Assembly (NCBI RefSeq): GCF_030272615.1
Contig: NC_081415.1
Location: 107,636,406-107,700,405, forward strand
DNA: 64,000 nt
Direction of reading: 5' to 3'
Origin: Cryptomeria japonica
Lineage: Eukaryota; Streptophyta; Pinopsida; Cupressales; Cupressaceae
Translations under genes and position numbers: made by a program
Shown here: piece by piece, positions 23,600-35,955 of the stretch
How positions within the stretch are numbered: the stretch's first letter is position 1
Layout of the letters: each line of letters opens with the position of its first letter
Notes under the pieces: generated by a model
What the model was told of the DNA's origin: nothing
The model's input: the letters and a program-made list of their open reading frames with translations, nothing else
The model's database searches: none

Positions 23600-25589
23600 A
23601 CTACTGAGAGGGGGCATGAATCATTTGTGCTTTGTGTTGTTGTTCTTGGAGTAAATTACAAATTGTATGTAAGTAGCAATATTAAGACTTTGTGCTTCAT
23701 TTTCTACTTGGAAAGTATTTATTAAAGAGAGTCATTTGTAAAGGTTGATAGGATGGTGATTAAAACAAGACTTTGAGCTTCATTGTCACTTTCCCATCCC
23801 ATAAGTTATTTTCAGAAAAAGGAAGCAATGGGAGGCTTTGTACCTTTATGGGAACTTTTCTTCTAATTAGTATAGATTCTTTGAATTACTACAAGTGAGA
23901 ATTGTTTTCAATCTTAAGAAAATAAATCCATTCTAGATAGAGAACTGGGAAAATACATATTTTGAAAAAGGATAGTTGAAGTAATTGTATCATCCTAGAT
24001 TAGTGTAAAGTTAGGAGGTAGAATAATATTAGATATAGTTTGCAATAGAAAGGGGGAGTCTTCCCTTATATAAATAGGAGAGCCCATATCTTTCCTTCTT
24101 AAAGATATTGTCTTTCATACTATAGTGAAACCCACATTTTGAAAACCTCACAATCCCCCTTCAACATCACCCGAGGGGATTCAAACCCGTGACCCAGCTC
24201 TGATACCAATTATTGGAACACATTTGGCATTAGGCCAAAATATTGACCTATTAATGCTCAATATAAATTCCAAAGATAAATGGATCCATGCGGGGCGACA
24301 TTAGTCCATGTCCTAAATTTGAAGGGGGATGTTGACAATTAGTCCAAAAATAACAATAAGTATTATTGTCTAAACTAGAAGGTATTGGAAAATGATAGTG
24401 ATAGTTATTGTATTGTATATGTAGGTGCAAATTTGTTTAAAGTTAGGAGTGGAATGGAGTGATCATTTTCAAAATAATAAATGAAAAATTAGTTATCCCT
24501 ACCTCTAATTGGGAAGAGTCTTGAGAAAGTAATTATTTATCTTTAAATGCATTCATGGATTTAATCAAACTTAGAACAACTACAATATATTTTTAAGTTG
24601 GGGAAATGGTAGCAACAAACCATCACTGGATGTGTAGTGAGTTGACTACCTTATTATATTTTGTTAGGATTGAACATGGCTATCTCCTATTGGTTGATAG
24701 ATAGCCATAAATCTCAAGAATGAATGGATTTTAACTCTTTATGTCATACAAATCAAAATGATTATTTGAACCATAAAGTTGATGGGGATTGGAAGCTACT
24801 TATTCTGAATTAGAAATCTCTCTTCTAGTTATTGTGCTAATTTGTGTACATGTGCACTAACTTTTACGACAATGGATGGAGTAAGGGCCATTGAGGGCAT
24901 AGGTAGAGGTGGTGTATTTCTAATATGTAGGCTACCCTTTTCTATCAAAGGTGATCATTGATGGTTAAATATTTTGACCCATTCAAAGATACATTTATCC
25001 ATGCTCAATATTGACAATACTCAAGGAGTGTATTATATCCAAAAGCTGTTAGCTATACCATATAGATAGCGAGATGGATTCTAATAGGAGCATGTGGGCC
25101 ATGGGGTAAGTGACATGTCATTGATTCATACATTGTGTTACTCTAGAGGCTTAGATAGATTCCTTTGGGTGTATGTGACACATGCATTCTAGTGATGGAC
25201 ATCTAGTGTACAATCAAGGGTAGGATGGTTTTTTGCCTATAGAATGTAGGCCTTGAGGAAACTTTCATGCAAGTGATGGACCACCTTGTATACTTAGTTG
25301 TTTGAAGGACCGTATAGAAGAGAATTTGTAGGTGATACAACAGTAGGTAACAATTAAGATAACCTTGTAGTACATCGATATGGTATATCATAATATGGAA
25401 TTGGTATCGTAGTCTACTAGTGGTAGGAACATCTTTGGTAATTAGTCTTTAGGAGGTTATCCTTGTGCATTGTAGATTGGTATGAATGTCCGCTCTATTG
25501 AGAATGGGTGTCTCAAACTTACTGGTTGAAATCTTGATCAGATGGAAATGAGCAGTTCATTATGGAAAACTTTCCTGAACTATTGACTA
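23600..25589. repeat. LTR-like fragments and spacer
   Basis: Around 24076 a TATA-like CCCTTATATAAATAGGAG occurs. At 24205-24225 the minus strand reads TTGGTATCAGAGCTGGG, the usual initiator-Met tRNA primer site. At 24327 GAAGGGGGA precedes TGTTGACAATTAG, resembling a polypurine tract plus LTR start. Phrases near 23960-24030 recur near 24390-24460 ('aaagttaggag…gaat'). Together these suggest overlapping debris of two elements, but no complete unit can be drawn. Nothing is recognised from 24.5 to 25.59 kb. Confidence 0.4.
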
Positions 25590-28078
25590 GCTCCAAAGGC
25601 AGACGAATACTTCTGTGTGAAGTTGGGACATCCTTGGCTTTGAAATCTATCCCTTCTATAATTCATAAATGTTTGAAATTCCCTCATAATGGCACTATCA
25701 TAACAAATAATCATAGCCTTTACCAACCCATAGCAAAGCATGGTAATTTGACCCTTGATTAATTTTGGCCTAAACAACCTAAACCTCTTAAGCCTCAAAG
25801 TGACATCCTTTTCTTATCTTACTAGAAATGAAAAAATGAGATGATCATGTCCTTGAGTAATCCTAGAGATCTTATACATTTGGATATTTCTCATTCTCAT
25901 AATGGACCTAGTATTCTTCCTACTCCTATTCCTCCTATATATCCCTTAGTCTCAACTCCTACATCTTACAAAGGAAAGCATTTGGCATCTTCTATATCTC
26001 AACCTAGTGGAGTTTCTTTCATTTATCCCCCTTTAATGGAAGAAAATAAGTCGATGCCCATTGATCCTTAAGCTTCACAACCCTCAGCTAAAACTAAAAG
26101 AATCATTTTGCGAGAGAGCACTGATGAATATGTCATTCTAAGGATCATGAGATTGCTTCCCAAAACATTTCATCCCCAAAGACATCAAATGTTGACTTGG
26201 TCCCATTTATTTGACCTTCACCTAATCCTAGGTAGGAAGTTCAACTCAAATCACCAAAATTAAAAATGCTTAACAAAAATGATGGTTCAAGTTCTTTTCA
26301 TGTTAGATATCCTATTTTTGTCAATCTAGATGATGATATCTGAATGATGATGTTGTGCATGCTAACAATGTTGATTATAATGATTTCGATGATATGTATG
26401 AATTTTTTGATGTCAATCATGATTTTATTCATATTTTTTAAAAGCATTAACCCTAGATCCTAGTGACAAACAAAGTGAATCATAATTAGAGCATGATCCT
26501 TGTTTGCAACTTGTAGTAGCTCCATCTACCATTCTCAAAGTGGCTCCTCTTGCATCTTGTCCACCATCCCTAAATGATGTTCAACAAGATTGGGAGGCAG
26601 ATGATTTACTTGACTAGCTTCATTCGTGTCATAGATTCTATTTTATATGTTTGCTTGTTCGTAATGTGTTTACCACATAATGTGTTGCTTGATATGCTTT
26701 TGTGTTGTGTTAGGTTCTCTTTGTAATACCCTTGTTCCTTTGTTGGTGCAAGTTAATAAAGAGGTTGAATCTGTTGTGGCATTCATCTATTTGTATCTCC
26801 TTTCTTCTATATGTTGTGCCTTGTGTTGTCTACTTGGGGACAATGCAAAGTGTTGAGATCTCTTCTTGGTCTCTTCCATGTTGACTCAAAAAGACACTTG
26901 TGATCTTCCTCCATTATGTTTGTGGCTCCACTACCTTTGGGGGATGAGGCCAATTCAATACAAATATTCTTGTTATACATTATTTATCACAAGAGCATAC
27001 TGACCCCATAGTTACGAGATCCCTTATGTTCTTTTTTTATATGTTTTGTGGCCATTATTCTTTGATTTGTTATTTCTTGGGGCCATCTCATTATGGTAAC
27101 CTACTTGTCATTTGTATGTATGCTACCTTAAAGCAATTTCTCTGATAAGGCATATGCAATCACTTTAATGTGGAGGAATATAGTTTAATCAATGTTAAAC
27201 ATTTTGCACACACCATGACATGTTTTTGATACTCAAGTTATTAATTTGTCTTTTAGTTACACCAACAAATGAGACGGGCATCATTAATTTGTAATTCTGT
27301 AAAATTAAGGAAAAAGTAGTGGATATAATAGGATGTGTCTAGAAAGTCTAAAAAACTAAAAGAGCATGGTTAGCAAACAATTATGCCAAGCACATTTTCT
27401 AGTGCATTCATTGTTTGGTGAGTTTGATTATTGTAAGCATTTTCTAAATAAGGATATCAGGCTTATGTTGGGAGAACAGAACTAAATATAAGCCATAAAT
27501 GTGAGCAGATAAAATGATTAAACAACAAATAACCATACTTAATGCGGAATGAAACTAAAGTTAACAACTGAGCATTTACACATTAGCAAATTCACGATAT
27601 CAGAAATTGAAATGAGATTGGAAATGAAGGGGAAAACAGGTTAGCTTTACATCAAGTTTTGTGCAGAACAGGCTTTCTGCAACAAAAATGCTTACAATAA
27701 TCAAACTCACCAAACAATGAATGCACTAGAAAATGTGCTTGGCATAATTGTTTGCTAACCATGCTCTTTTAGTTTTTTAGACTTTCTAGACACATCCTAT
27801 TATATCCACTACTTTTTCCTTAATTTTACAGAATTACAAATTACTAAGCCTTTTGCTTTGTAATTTGGTATTTTCTTTTTCATGACTCATAGTAAGAGAA
27901 TTTTACTAGGCAAACATAGTCATGCTCTCTCTATTTCTTTTTCATATGTTGTCCCTTTTATCTCGATATTAGAGTAATAAGATCCTAAAGTCCTTAGGGG
28001 ATTAGAGAATCTTGTCTCTTTGATATCTTGGTGAAAATTTTTCTATGCAACTATGTACTTTACTATGAGTATGCTTAG
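25590..28078 (+). mobile_element. Diverged 3' piece of a gag-protease LTR element
   Basis: This is a plus-strand relative of the element at 57.3-64 kb. Translated phrases match the C-terminal third of its gag-protease protein: KLGHPWL, then IIHKCLKFPHNG, NHSLYQP, FWPKQPKPLKPQSD, PIFVNLDDD and LEHDPCLQLVVAPSTILKVA. The frame ends at 26618-26620 at the same aligned TAG that ends the other copy's frame. The untranslated tail also matches, for example TCTTCTATATGTTGT, GTTGACTCAAAAAGACAC, GCATACTGACCCC and CATGACTCATAGTRAG. Frameshifts and stops are frequent. It begins abruptly at about 25590, carries the inverted repeat at 27285-27843, and is cut at 28078 by the chromovirus LTR. Confidence 0.75.
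27285..27843. repeat. Perfect inverted repeat, 159-bp arms
   Basis: Arms 27285-27443 and 27685-27843 are exact reverse complements by base-by-base reading, with no gaps, around a 241-bp unrelated spacer. Arms are AT-rich without a coding frame. By comparison with the related tail at 58.74-58.83 kb, this segment interrupts the gag-protease element tail. No clear target-site duplication is visible. It could be a foldback element, a hairpin-RNA locus or an assembly foldback. Confidence 0.9.
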
Positions 28079-28721
28079 TGCTAAAGTCACAGAAAGAGTG
28101 AGTCGTCAAAGAGAATAGTCTAGATCATGTAGCAAGAGTTAACACAACAAAAGTGACACAATGTGATGGAGGCAATGCAAAATAAACTTAATTATAAACT
28201 ATTGGCAACATGCGGGCTCACAAGATTCAGCACATAGGCCTGATTACATACATTCTCAAATACAAAACCAGGATCGAGCAAGAATGCAAGCCAGCTCCAG
28301 ACCTCCTAACCTTTAGATTTATCTTCTATGTTCTCATTAATGACTTCTATATGCTTGATTACATTGATTTATATGATAAAGGATGATTTGTGTCAGTCCA
28401 AGATGAAGCAAATGCCAATGAACAGGATGTAACATGTAAAAAAACTAGGTCAGACTCTGCCAAAGAGATCCCTCCAGAAAAAATAGTAGAATGAAGTGTA
28501 GACCCAAGGGAAAGTTAGCCACACACCAAGGAACATTGGAAACAATGAATTGAAGCTTGGCAAGCTATGAAAATGATCTGCAATATTTTCCAATAGCAAA
28601 TAAGTCTAAGTGGTTTTGGTGTTCCAACCCAAAAAATTGTCTCAGTTTCTGGAAGTGATAACTTTTCAAAGAAAGATCCAAACATCTTGCAGACTTAGGA
28701 AAAGGTAGATGAACATGTTCA
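28079..28721 (-). repeat. 3' LTR of the chromovirus
   Basis: Aligned with 33530-34186 through CACAATGTGATGGAGG, CTGATTACATACAT, GAGCAAGAATGC and CAGACCTCCTAACC or close variants. The inner end, at about 28721, adjoins an A-rich stretch (T-rich on the element strand). Confidence 0.88.
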
Positions 28722-28749
28722 CAAAAAAAATACAGCTCCCCAAGATCTA

Positions 28750-30291
28750 GTGAGAAAATGCAAAGAAACACAGAAATAAATGTTGAAACTTCAAACCGAA
28801 AACAAACAGAAAAGAAAATATTTTTGGTTGATGCAATATTGCCAAGAACCAGGGATGCTCTTGCATCAAAAATCCAGGGTTGTTGAAAAAGTGAGTCCCC
28901 CACTTTTTGGGGATCAGAGGAAAACCAAGATGTTTTGCCTCTTCTTGAGAAATCCAAGATGAATCTTCAGTTGGTCTTCCCTTCCACTTTACAAGATACT
29001 CTTTGTATTGGTTGATTTGGGTGCTACACACAATCCTACTATCCAGAATGTCTTCGATCTGATCTAGTTCCCTCTGGGGTATCTGCTTCTCCAAGTCTGC
29101 TACACTATCCTCAATAAATTATGCCTCATGGTACTGATGTAGATCTACAATTTTAAATATAGGTGAAATACCCAAACTATCATGTTACTCCACTTCATAT
29201 GGGTTTTCAGGATTGAATTTCCTCAGATCTTACAAGGTCCAAACTTCCTCATCTACAACTTACTATAGGTTCCAACTAGGAATCTCTTTTTTCTAAGATA
29301 TACCATTACTTCATCACCAACTTTAAATTCCTTATGTCTCCTTTTCTCATCTTATTTCTCCTTATACTTTTTGTGCATGTCCTCCAAGTGTTGTTTAACT
29401 TGAGTATGCACTATCTTCATATGCTTTGAAAATTCTTTTGCTTCTACACTCCTTTTATCTTTATTACTTATTTCTCTCAATTCTGATATGCCTCTAAGGT
29501 GAGATCCGATAACAATCTAAAAAGGTGTTCTTCTGGTACTCTTGTTCACTAAATTCTTGTAGGCAAATTCTGCTTGTTCAAGAATCAAGTCCCAACTTCT
29601 AGTTTTCTCTCCAACTAAGCATCTCAACAAATTTTCCAAACTTATATTCACTATTTTTGTCTGTCCATCAGTCTATGGGTGAAATGTAGAACTAAACTTC
29701 AAATTTTTCTTCATCTTCTTCCAAAGTGTTCTCCAAAAATATCCAACAAACTTAGTCTCTCTATCTGAAACTATGCTTTTAGGTAATCCATGCAATCTCA
29801 CCACCTCCTTGAAAAATAGGTCAGCTATATGTACTTCATATGCTGTCTTCTTGTAGGGTATGAAATGTGTCATCTTTAAGAATCTATCCACCACCACAAA
29901 TATAGAATCACTTCCTCTCTGTGTCTTAGGTAAGCCAAGTATAAAATTCATTCTTATGTCCTCCCAAGGTCTCTCCAGAATTGTCAAAGGCTTATACAAT
30001 CCAACATTCTAACTACTACCTTTTGCAAGTTGACAAATCATACAACTCCACAAATTTTCTGACATCCTTATGAATCTAAGGCCAAAAGTAATTCTCACTA
30101 ATCAATGTCATTGTCTTATCAACACCAAAGTGTCTGGCTAATCCTCTAGTGTGCTTCTTATTTATTAGACTCTTCCTCATAGAGCTCCTAGGTATACACA
30201 ATTGAACTCCTCTAAACAACATCTCATCTTGAATGAAATAATCTAACCACTTACTTCTATCCACCATAACTGGTTCCTTACAAATTTCCAA
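28750..30291 (-). pseudogene. Chromovirus integrase and chromodomain region
   Basis: Integrase N-terminal part: HTRGLARHFGVDKT near 30100-30150, matching the HHCC zinc-binding block. Core: [20 protein letters not shown] near 29970 (the first catalytic Asp position of WxDxSxDF is Asn here) and SDRETKF near 29760, which keeps the second catalytic Asp. The core then breaks at a stop near 29670. Downstream the frame is scrambled to about 29100. There a chromodomain is seen: EDILDSRIVC, KEYLVKWKGRPTEDSSWISQ, about 40 residues with the aromatic-rich VKWKG…SW signature. The product would insert the cDNA copy into host chromatin. Stops and the lost Asp indicate inactivity. Confidence 0.85.
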
Positions 30292-32260
30292 GGTTTTGCA
30301 AAATCTAAGTCGTCCTCATACAATTTCTTCAATTCTTCAAAACCTAATACCTCCACTCTCATATCTATCAAGAAATTCCTCCTCCTCAATGCATCAACAA
30401 CTCTATTTGACTTTCCACTTCTATGCTTCAAAACAAAGGCATAACTCTGCAAGAACTCTACCCATCTCATATGTCTCTGATTCAACTTACTTTGACTGTT
30501 CAAATCTTGCAAAGCTTGATAATCAGTATACAACTCAAACTCATTAGACAATAAATAATGTCTCCACTTCTTCAATGCCTAAATTATGGCATAAAACTCT
30601 TGATCATACACATAAAATATTCTCCTTGCATCATTCAACTTCTCACTGAAATAAGCTACTGCTCTACCTTCCTAACTTAACACAGCTCCAATTGCATTCC
30701 CACTTACATCACAGTCCACTTGAAATACTTTTCTAAAATCCAATAAAGCCAACATAGGCTTCTCTCTTACCTTCTGCTTCAGCAATTCAAAGCTCATATT
30801 TGCTCTAGTTGTCCACTTGAAATTATTTATATCTCCTCTCGTTGTCTCAATCATAGGGCTATAAACTGAATTTAAAATTTCTGATAAACTTCTGGTAGAA
30901 CTAGCCAATCCATGAAATGATCTTACCTCTTCAATGCTTTCTAGTGTAGGCCATTCAACAATTGATCTTACCTTGTCAAGATCCATCTTCAATCCATCTG
31001 TAGTTATCACAAATCCCAAATAGAATAATTCTTCCTTCATTAAACTGTACTTTTTAATGTTTATCAACAACTTCTCTTCTCTCAACCTCTGCAAAACTTG
31101 TCTCAAATGCAACATATGTTCTTCCTTGCTCTAACTAAAAATCAAAATATCATCCAAATACACAATAACAAACTTACCCAAGAATTTCTTCAATACCTCA
31201 TTCATCAATCTCAGGAAAGTACTCGATGCATTAGTCAATCCAAAAGGCATCACCAACCATTCATATAGTCCTTCATTTGTCTTGAATGTTGTCTTCCACT
31301 CAACTCCTTCTCTGATTCTGATTTGATGGTATCCACTTTTCAAGTCTATCTTTGTGTAGTATCTAGATCCACTAAAACAATCCATTATGTCATCCATCCT
31401 AAGAAAAGAAATATGTACTTCACTGTGAACTTGTTTATTGCTCTGGAATTAGTCTACATCCTCCATTGTCCATCCTTCTTAGGTGCTAATACTATTGGCA
31501 CTGCACAAGGACTCAAGATTTCCCTGATCAAACCTTTCCTCAACAAATACTGTACTTGAATATTTGACTCCTTATTCTCTGTTAGTGTCACCCAATGTGC
31601 TTCTTTCTTTGGAAAACTAGCTCAGGGAATTAGGTCCATGCAATGACTAATACTTCTCACAAGGGGTAATCCATTAGGTACATTATCTGAAATGATGTCT
31701 CTATACTCTGTTAGCAAATCCCTTATTTCTTTTGGTTGTTTTCCTTCGTGCTTCGGATTGTCAGTCTTCTTAGGAACTAAGGAAAAACACACTTTCTCAT
31801 ATCTAATCCCATCCAAGAATTTCCTTCCATCCACCAAACAAATTTTAGCACTTGTACAAACTTCATCTTTCAGAGGCTCCTCCAAGGGTAACAAGGTCTG
31901 CTTCATCCCATTTTCAAAAATAGTGTATATTTTCTTCATCCCATCATGTATTCCCTGTCTATCAAACTACAAAGGTCTACCCAACAAGATATGACAAATA
32001 TCCATAGGCATACGATATCACACAAAACTTCATCATGATAAGATCCAATTTTCAATTTTACCAAACATTATTCACTTACTAGTATCTTATGATCATCATG
32101 AATCCATGTTATCTGATAAGGCTTAGGCTGCTTCAATCTTACCAACTTCATATTATTCACCATCTCCTTCAAAACAAGATTATCTGAACTACCACTATCA
32201 ATAATAACTTTACAACACTTACTAGATACCTTACATCTAGTGTTGAACTAATTCCTCCTC
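30292..32260 (-). pseudogene. Chromovirus protease, reverse transcriptase and RNase H region
   Basis: The retropepsin motif VIIDSGSSDN lies at about 32180-32210. Reverse transcriptase spans about 31900-30700, with [40 protein letters not shown] and the catalytic YLDD at 31149-31160. The connection and RNase H part has FRKVFQVDCDVSGNAIGAVL near 30700 and ELYTDYQALQDL followed by WVEFLQSYAF near 30450. Order and spacing are those of Ty3/gypsy pol. Stops interrupt the frame at several places (for example near 31130, 30670 and 30580), so no polyprotein can be made. Confidence 0.88.
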
Positions 32261-32329
32261 TGCAAGGGCTCTTCATCTTCTCTGGTATGACACAAAGCTC
32301 TCCTCATCACCAACAATTCTCAATCTTCC

Positions 32330-33416
32330 AATTTTTTAGCTAATTCGGTATGGTCTTTGTCCACCAATGTTGTCCTTCCAATGTTCTCTTCCATCTTGCA
32401 TTCAAAACCATGATGTCCTTCTCCTCCTCACTTAAAGCAAGTTCCTCTAAACACTCTTTTGTCTTATCTTCTATCTTCATAACCCTCATTTTGGTATCCT
32501 TCATGTTCTCTTCTCTTGTAAAAAAAACTATCATCCTTCCGGTATGAAGTACCATTTCTTCTAACTCTCTTATCTTTATTCTAATCTACATAGGGTCAAT
32601 TCCTCCAGAATAGCTTCTTCCTCCTTGAAATCTCCCTCCAAAAACCCTTCTGCTCATGTCTTTTATTCAACTTCTCTTTTGCTTTCAGGGCATATTGATA
32701 AGCTTCCTCAACACTCTACGACTTGATTAGATTGAGCTCATCTTGTATGGATATCCGCAACCCATTCAAATATGTAGCAACTTGTTCAATATCATCATCA
32801 ATATGTCTAGATCTGATATTCAACCTGTAGAATGCTTTAGTATACTCCTTCACACTAAAATCCTTCTCCTTTAGATTATGTAACTTCAGGAACAGATTCA
32901 CTTGATAATCAGCAAGCATAAACTTTGATTTCAACTTGCTAACCATCTACTCCCAAGACTTGATCTTCTCTTTACCTCTTCTTTGTCTATCTACCTACAA
33001 ATCTTCCCACCAAAGAGATGCATGTCCTTTTAACTTAGTGCAAGCATATGTTACCTTCCTATCTTCATCACTTCCTTCAAAATCAAAATACTTTTCCATC
33101 TTTGTGATCCAATCTAGCAATTCATCCAAATCCAACTTGCCATCATAATCTGGTGCCCAATAAAATATGGTTTGGTATTCGCTCTAGACAATGCTCTTAT
33201 AAACCTCTTTTCATCTGGATCATTTGCCAGTGGATTTTCTGTTTGTTCTCTAGCTACTTCTTCCTCCTCATCATCACTCACATCTTCAACATGTTGACCT
33301 CTTCTCTAGACCATTTCAACAGCTTCCAATTGGGCTACAATTCCTCTCAAATTTTCCATCACAACAGGGTTTGCATTTCCATGTGCTCCAACACCTCTAG
33401 CATTTCTCTGGGCCAT
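32330..33416 (-). pseudogene. Chromovirus gag region
   Basis: The likely start ATG is at 33414-33416 (MAQRNARGVGAHGNANP), just downstream of the primer-binding site. An acidic stretch (DVSDDEEEEVARE) follows. Then comes the gag core: DYDGKLDLDELLDWI, WWEDL, YQVNLFLKLHNLKEKDFSVK and YLNGLRISIQDELNL (33150-32716). A zinc knuckle C-F-K-x-GGEGHHGFEC lies at 32394-32439 with its second Cys codon changed to a stop. Gag packages element RNA in virus-like particles. Stops near 33310, 32990, 32940 and 32715 break the frame. Confidence 0.82.
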
Positions 33417-33512
33417 CTTCACTCAAGTCCTCTACAGTTGTAGGTCGGATCCTCAATCTGCCACCCTACAACAAAATCATACCTGACTTCACAATCTCTG
33501 AAAAAAATTCTC

Positions 33513-33529
33513 GCTTTGATACCACTTGG
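33513..33529 (-). other. Primer-binding site (initiator Met tRNA type)
   Basis: The minus strand reads TGGTATCAAAGC just inside the 5' LTR. It differs by one base from the TGGTATCAGAGC used by many plant LTR elements and complementary to initiator Met tRNA. Confidence 0.8.
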
Positions 33530-34186
33530 TGCATTCACAAGAGATGTGAGTCCTCAAAGAGAACAATCTAAATCGTGCAGCAAGAGTTAACACAATAGAA
33601 GCAACACAATGTGATGGAGGAAATGTAGAAGAAACTTAATTATATCATGAAGATTAATTGCAAACTGCCAGCAACATGCAGTCTCACAAGATTGGGCACA
33701 CAGGTCTGATTACATACATGCTCAAATACAAAATCGGGCTCGAGCAAGAATGCGAGCCAGCTCTGGACCTCCTAACCTTCAAATTTATTTTCTATGTTCT
33801 CATCACTGACTTCTACATGATTGATTAAATTGATTTATATTATCAAGGATGATCCTTGTTAGCCCAAGATGAAGAAAATGCTGATGAGCAAGATGCAACA
33901 TGTAAAACAACCAAGTCGACCTCCGCCAAAGATATCCCTCTGAAAAAACCATAGAATGAAGTGTAGACCCAAGGGAAGGTCAGCCACATGCCAAGGAACA
34001 TTGGAAACAATGAATTGAAACTCTAAAAGCTATGGAAATGATTTGGAAGATTCTTCAATAGCAAATAGGTCCAAGCGGTTCTGATGTTCCAAGCCAAAAA
34101 ATTGTCTCAGATTCCAGAAGCGATAACTTGTTAGAAAAAGATCCAAACGTCCCGCGGACTTAGGAAAAGGTAGATGAACATGTCCA
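33530..34186 (-). repeat. 5' LTR of the chromovirus
   Basis: Pairs with 28079-28721. The outer end is near 34186 ('catgtcca'), which reads TGGACATG on the element strand. Confidence 0.88.
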
Positions 34187-35589
34187 CTGCAAAATATGTA
34201 TGGAACTCATAGATAGCCAAATTGGGTGTGCCTTGCACTATTACACGACCACAATAGGATGAATAAACAAGCTAAGAAGGGTTGTAATGCAGATCATTGT
34301 CTTTGCCTCTAGACAATGGCTTGTTAGATGTGGGTTATAATCTTTCCTTTTGGTAAACTTTTACCACCCAAACATGGATCCTTAAATATATTGAGAATTT
34401 CTCACAAAGAAGTGACATGTAAGAGATTTCTATTTTGCAATTTCAAATCAAACTAAAATAAAAAACTATGGTATTTTCTTTGCAAGACTTGAAATAGTCT
34501 ATTTCAAACTCCACATTTCTTTGATTATGTGGCTGTTTTACCTCTTTGAGACCTATACCTCTTGGTTTTTAAATTTTATTACCTTATAAATTATACAAGA
34601 TATATCTTAAGGAAATAGTTTATTATTTTTTATAGCATTGAAAATTCTTCATGATTAAAGTATGGATTGATTTAATCCTTGCCTACTCAAACCATACTAT
34701 TTATCAAGTTATAATTGTTCCTTTTAAATTATAAGCGATATGACTTGTAAATTAGAACAAATGATTTGAATTAATTGTAGAGAGTTATATTTCATGGTAT
34801 ATACCTCAAAAGGTAATGCATTACGCTTTTTTAGTTTGGTATGATGAAGTATCTATATGTTAGATATATCAAAACTTAGGTAGTACTCCTAATATTCTCT
34901 CCCCTTATTGTCAAAGACAATATTGTAACATAAATTCATTCTTAAAGACCACTTGATATTTATTTTAGGCTTTTAATCTTAATATTTGTAACATTTATTT
35001 TAAATGATTCAAATGTTTCTTTCCATATTGCCCTTATAAATTGTCTGGGGAGCAAACCTAGAAAGGATAGCTCACCCGTTGCCTAATTTTTTTTGGATCA
35101 TTACTATATGTAGTAGCATGACTATTTTGTATTTTAAACAAGAAAAATAATTATTCATGCTTATTCTCATGAAATTATATTTTGATCTCCTTGCTACAAA
35201 TTATTGGACTATATTTAATATTTATGAGGAATTTTATATGATCTTTGACAAATGCCAAATGCATAATATTGTGTTCTTTGTTTGCACCAAAAATCAAGTT
35301 TAATTGATTACTATGTTACTAACTATATTGTTTCTTTTATTGCGAGGTTATGCCTTCAAATTATATGGTGCAAGTGTTATTACATGGATGATGCAATACT
35401 TTAATAAGAAGACTATCTTCTATCTGTCTTTGAATCAAATGGGCAAAATATGAGTGTAGCTCCCGAAGAATCAATATGACCTTGAAGATTTATGGAAGAG
35501 TTCCATTTAGATACATGTAAAAGTACCATCTCACTTGAAGTTATTTTACTCTTTCCAAAGAATATCATTTCTAAATATCAAAATGAACA
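34187..35589. other. AT-rich DNA, no gene recognised
   Basis: Short open frames only. Part of it may be the internal remnant of the copia-type element whose 3' boundary appears at 35794, but no protein motif was read. Confidence 0.4.
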
Positions 35590-35720
35590 TTGAAGATCAT
35601 GGTCACCTCGCTCAAGTGAAAGCATTCTATAATAAAGGCACCTTGAAGATCATGGGCACCTCACTCAAGTGAAATCATTCTATAATAAAGACACTTTGAA
35701 GATCATGGGCACATGTTATA
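35590..35720. repeat. 53-bp tandem repeat, about 2.4 copies
   Basis: Units start at 35590, 35643 and 35696 with TTGAAGATCATGGGCACCTC, then CTCAAGTGAAA and CATTCTATAATAAAG. Copies 1 and 2 differ at a handful of bases. Confidence 0.9.
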
Positions 35721-35761
35721 TATTGAAATTTTAGCCATTACTTTGAAATCCTCTATGCAGT

Positions 35762-35955
35762 GATTGGCTTTAGGTGATGCCATTAAGGGGGAGTGTACAT
35801 GACACCACCTAGTGGCTAAATCCTAGATGTAAGACCTAATAAGCATAAGAACTTTAGGCATTATATGCTCCAAATTCAAATAATGCTTGGCCTTAGGTGA
35901 TGCCATTGAGGGGGAGTGTGCATGTCAATGACACCACCTAGTGGCTAAATCATAG
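35762..35955 (+). repeat. Duplicated polypurine-tract/LTR boundary
   Basis: The phrase TTAGGTGATGCCATTAAGGG plus GGAG|TGTACATG (35770-35800) recurs as GATGCCATTGAGGGGGAG plus TGTGCATG (35893-35925), 123 bases later. Both continue into ACACCACCTAGTGGCTAAAT. Each looks like a polypurine tract followed by an LTR start (TG). Downstream, to about 36250, the word AAGTCCTACAGGCA repeats loosely. Confidence 0.65.

Larger units (their letters stand above)
28079..34186 (-). mobile_element. Ty3/gypsy chromovirus, full length, inactive
   Basis: Full structure on the minus strand: 5' LTR (33530-34186), primer-binding site, gag, zinc knuckle, protease, reverse transcriptase, RNase H, integrase, C-terminal chromodomain, 3' LTR (28079-28721). 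The chromodomain places it among chromoviruses, which use that domain to target chromatin at integration. LTRs of 643 and 657 bases differ at many positions, so the insertion is old, and coding parts carry stops throughout. The flanks CTTAG and CTGCA show no clear target-site duplication. It lies against the end of the gag-protease element fragment on its left. Confidence 0.92.

Noticed and set aside
24185-24225. tRNA-like phrase (TGGGTCACGGGTTTGAATCC on the minus strand)
   Set aside because: Resembles a T-arm but no acceptor, D or anticodon arm can be folded around it; better explained as PBS-adjacent LTR-element sequence.
33153-33443. Plus-strand open frames across 28.7-33.5 kb
   Set aside because: They are antisense shadows of the minus-strand chromovirus gag-pol.
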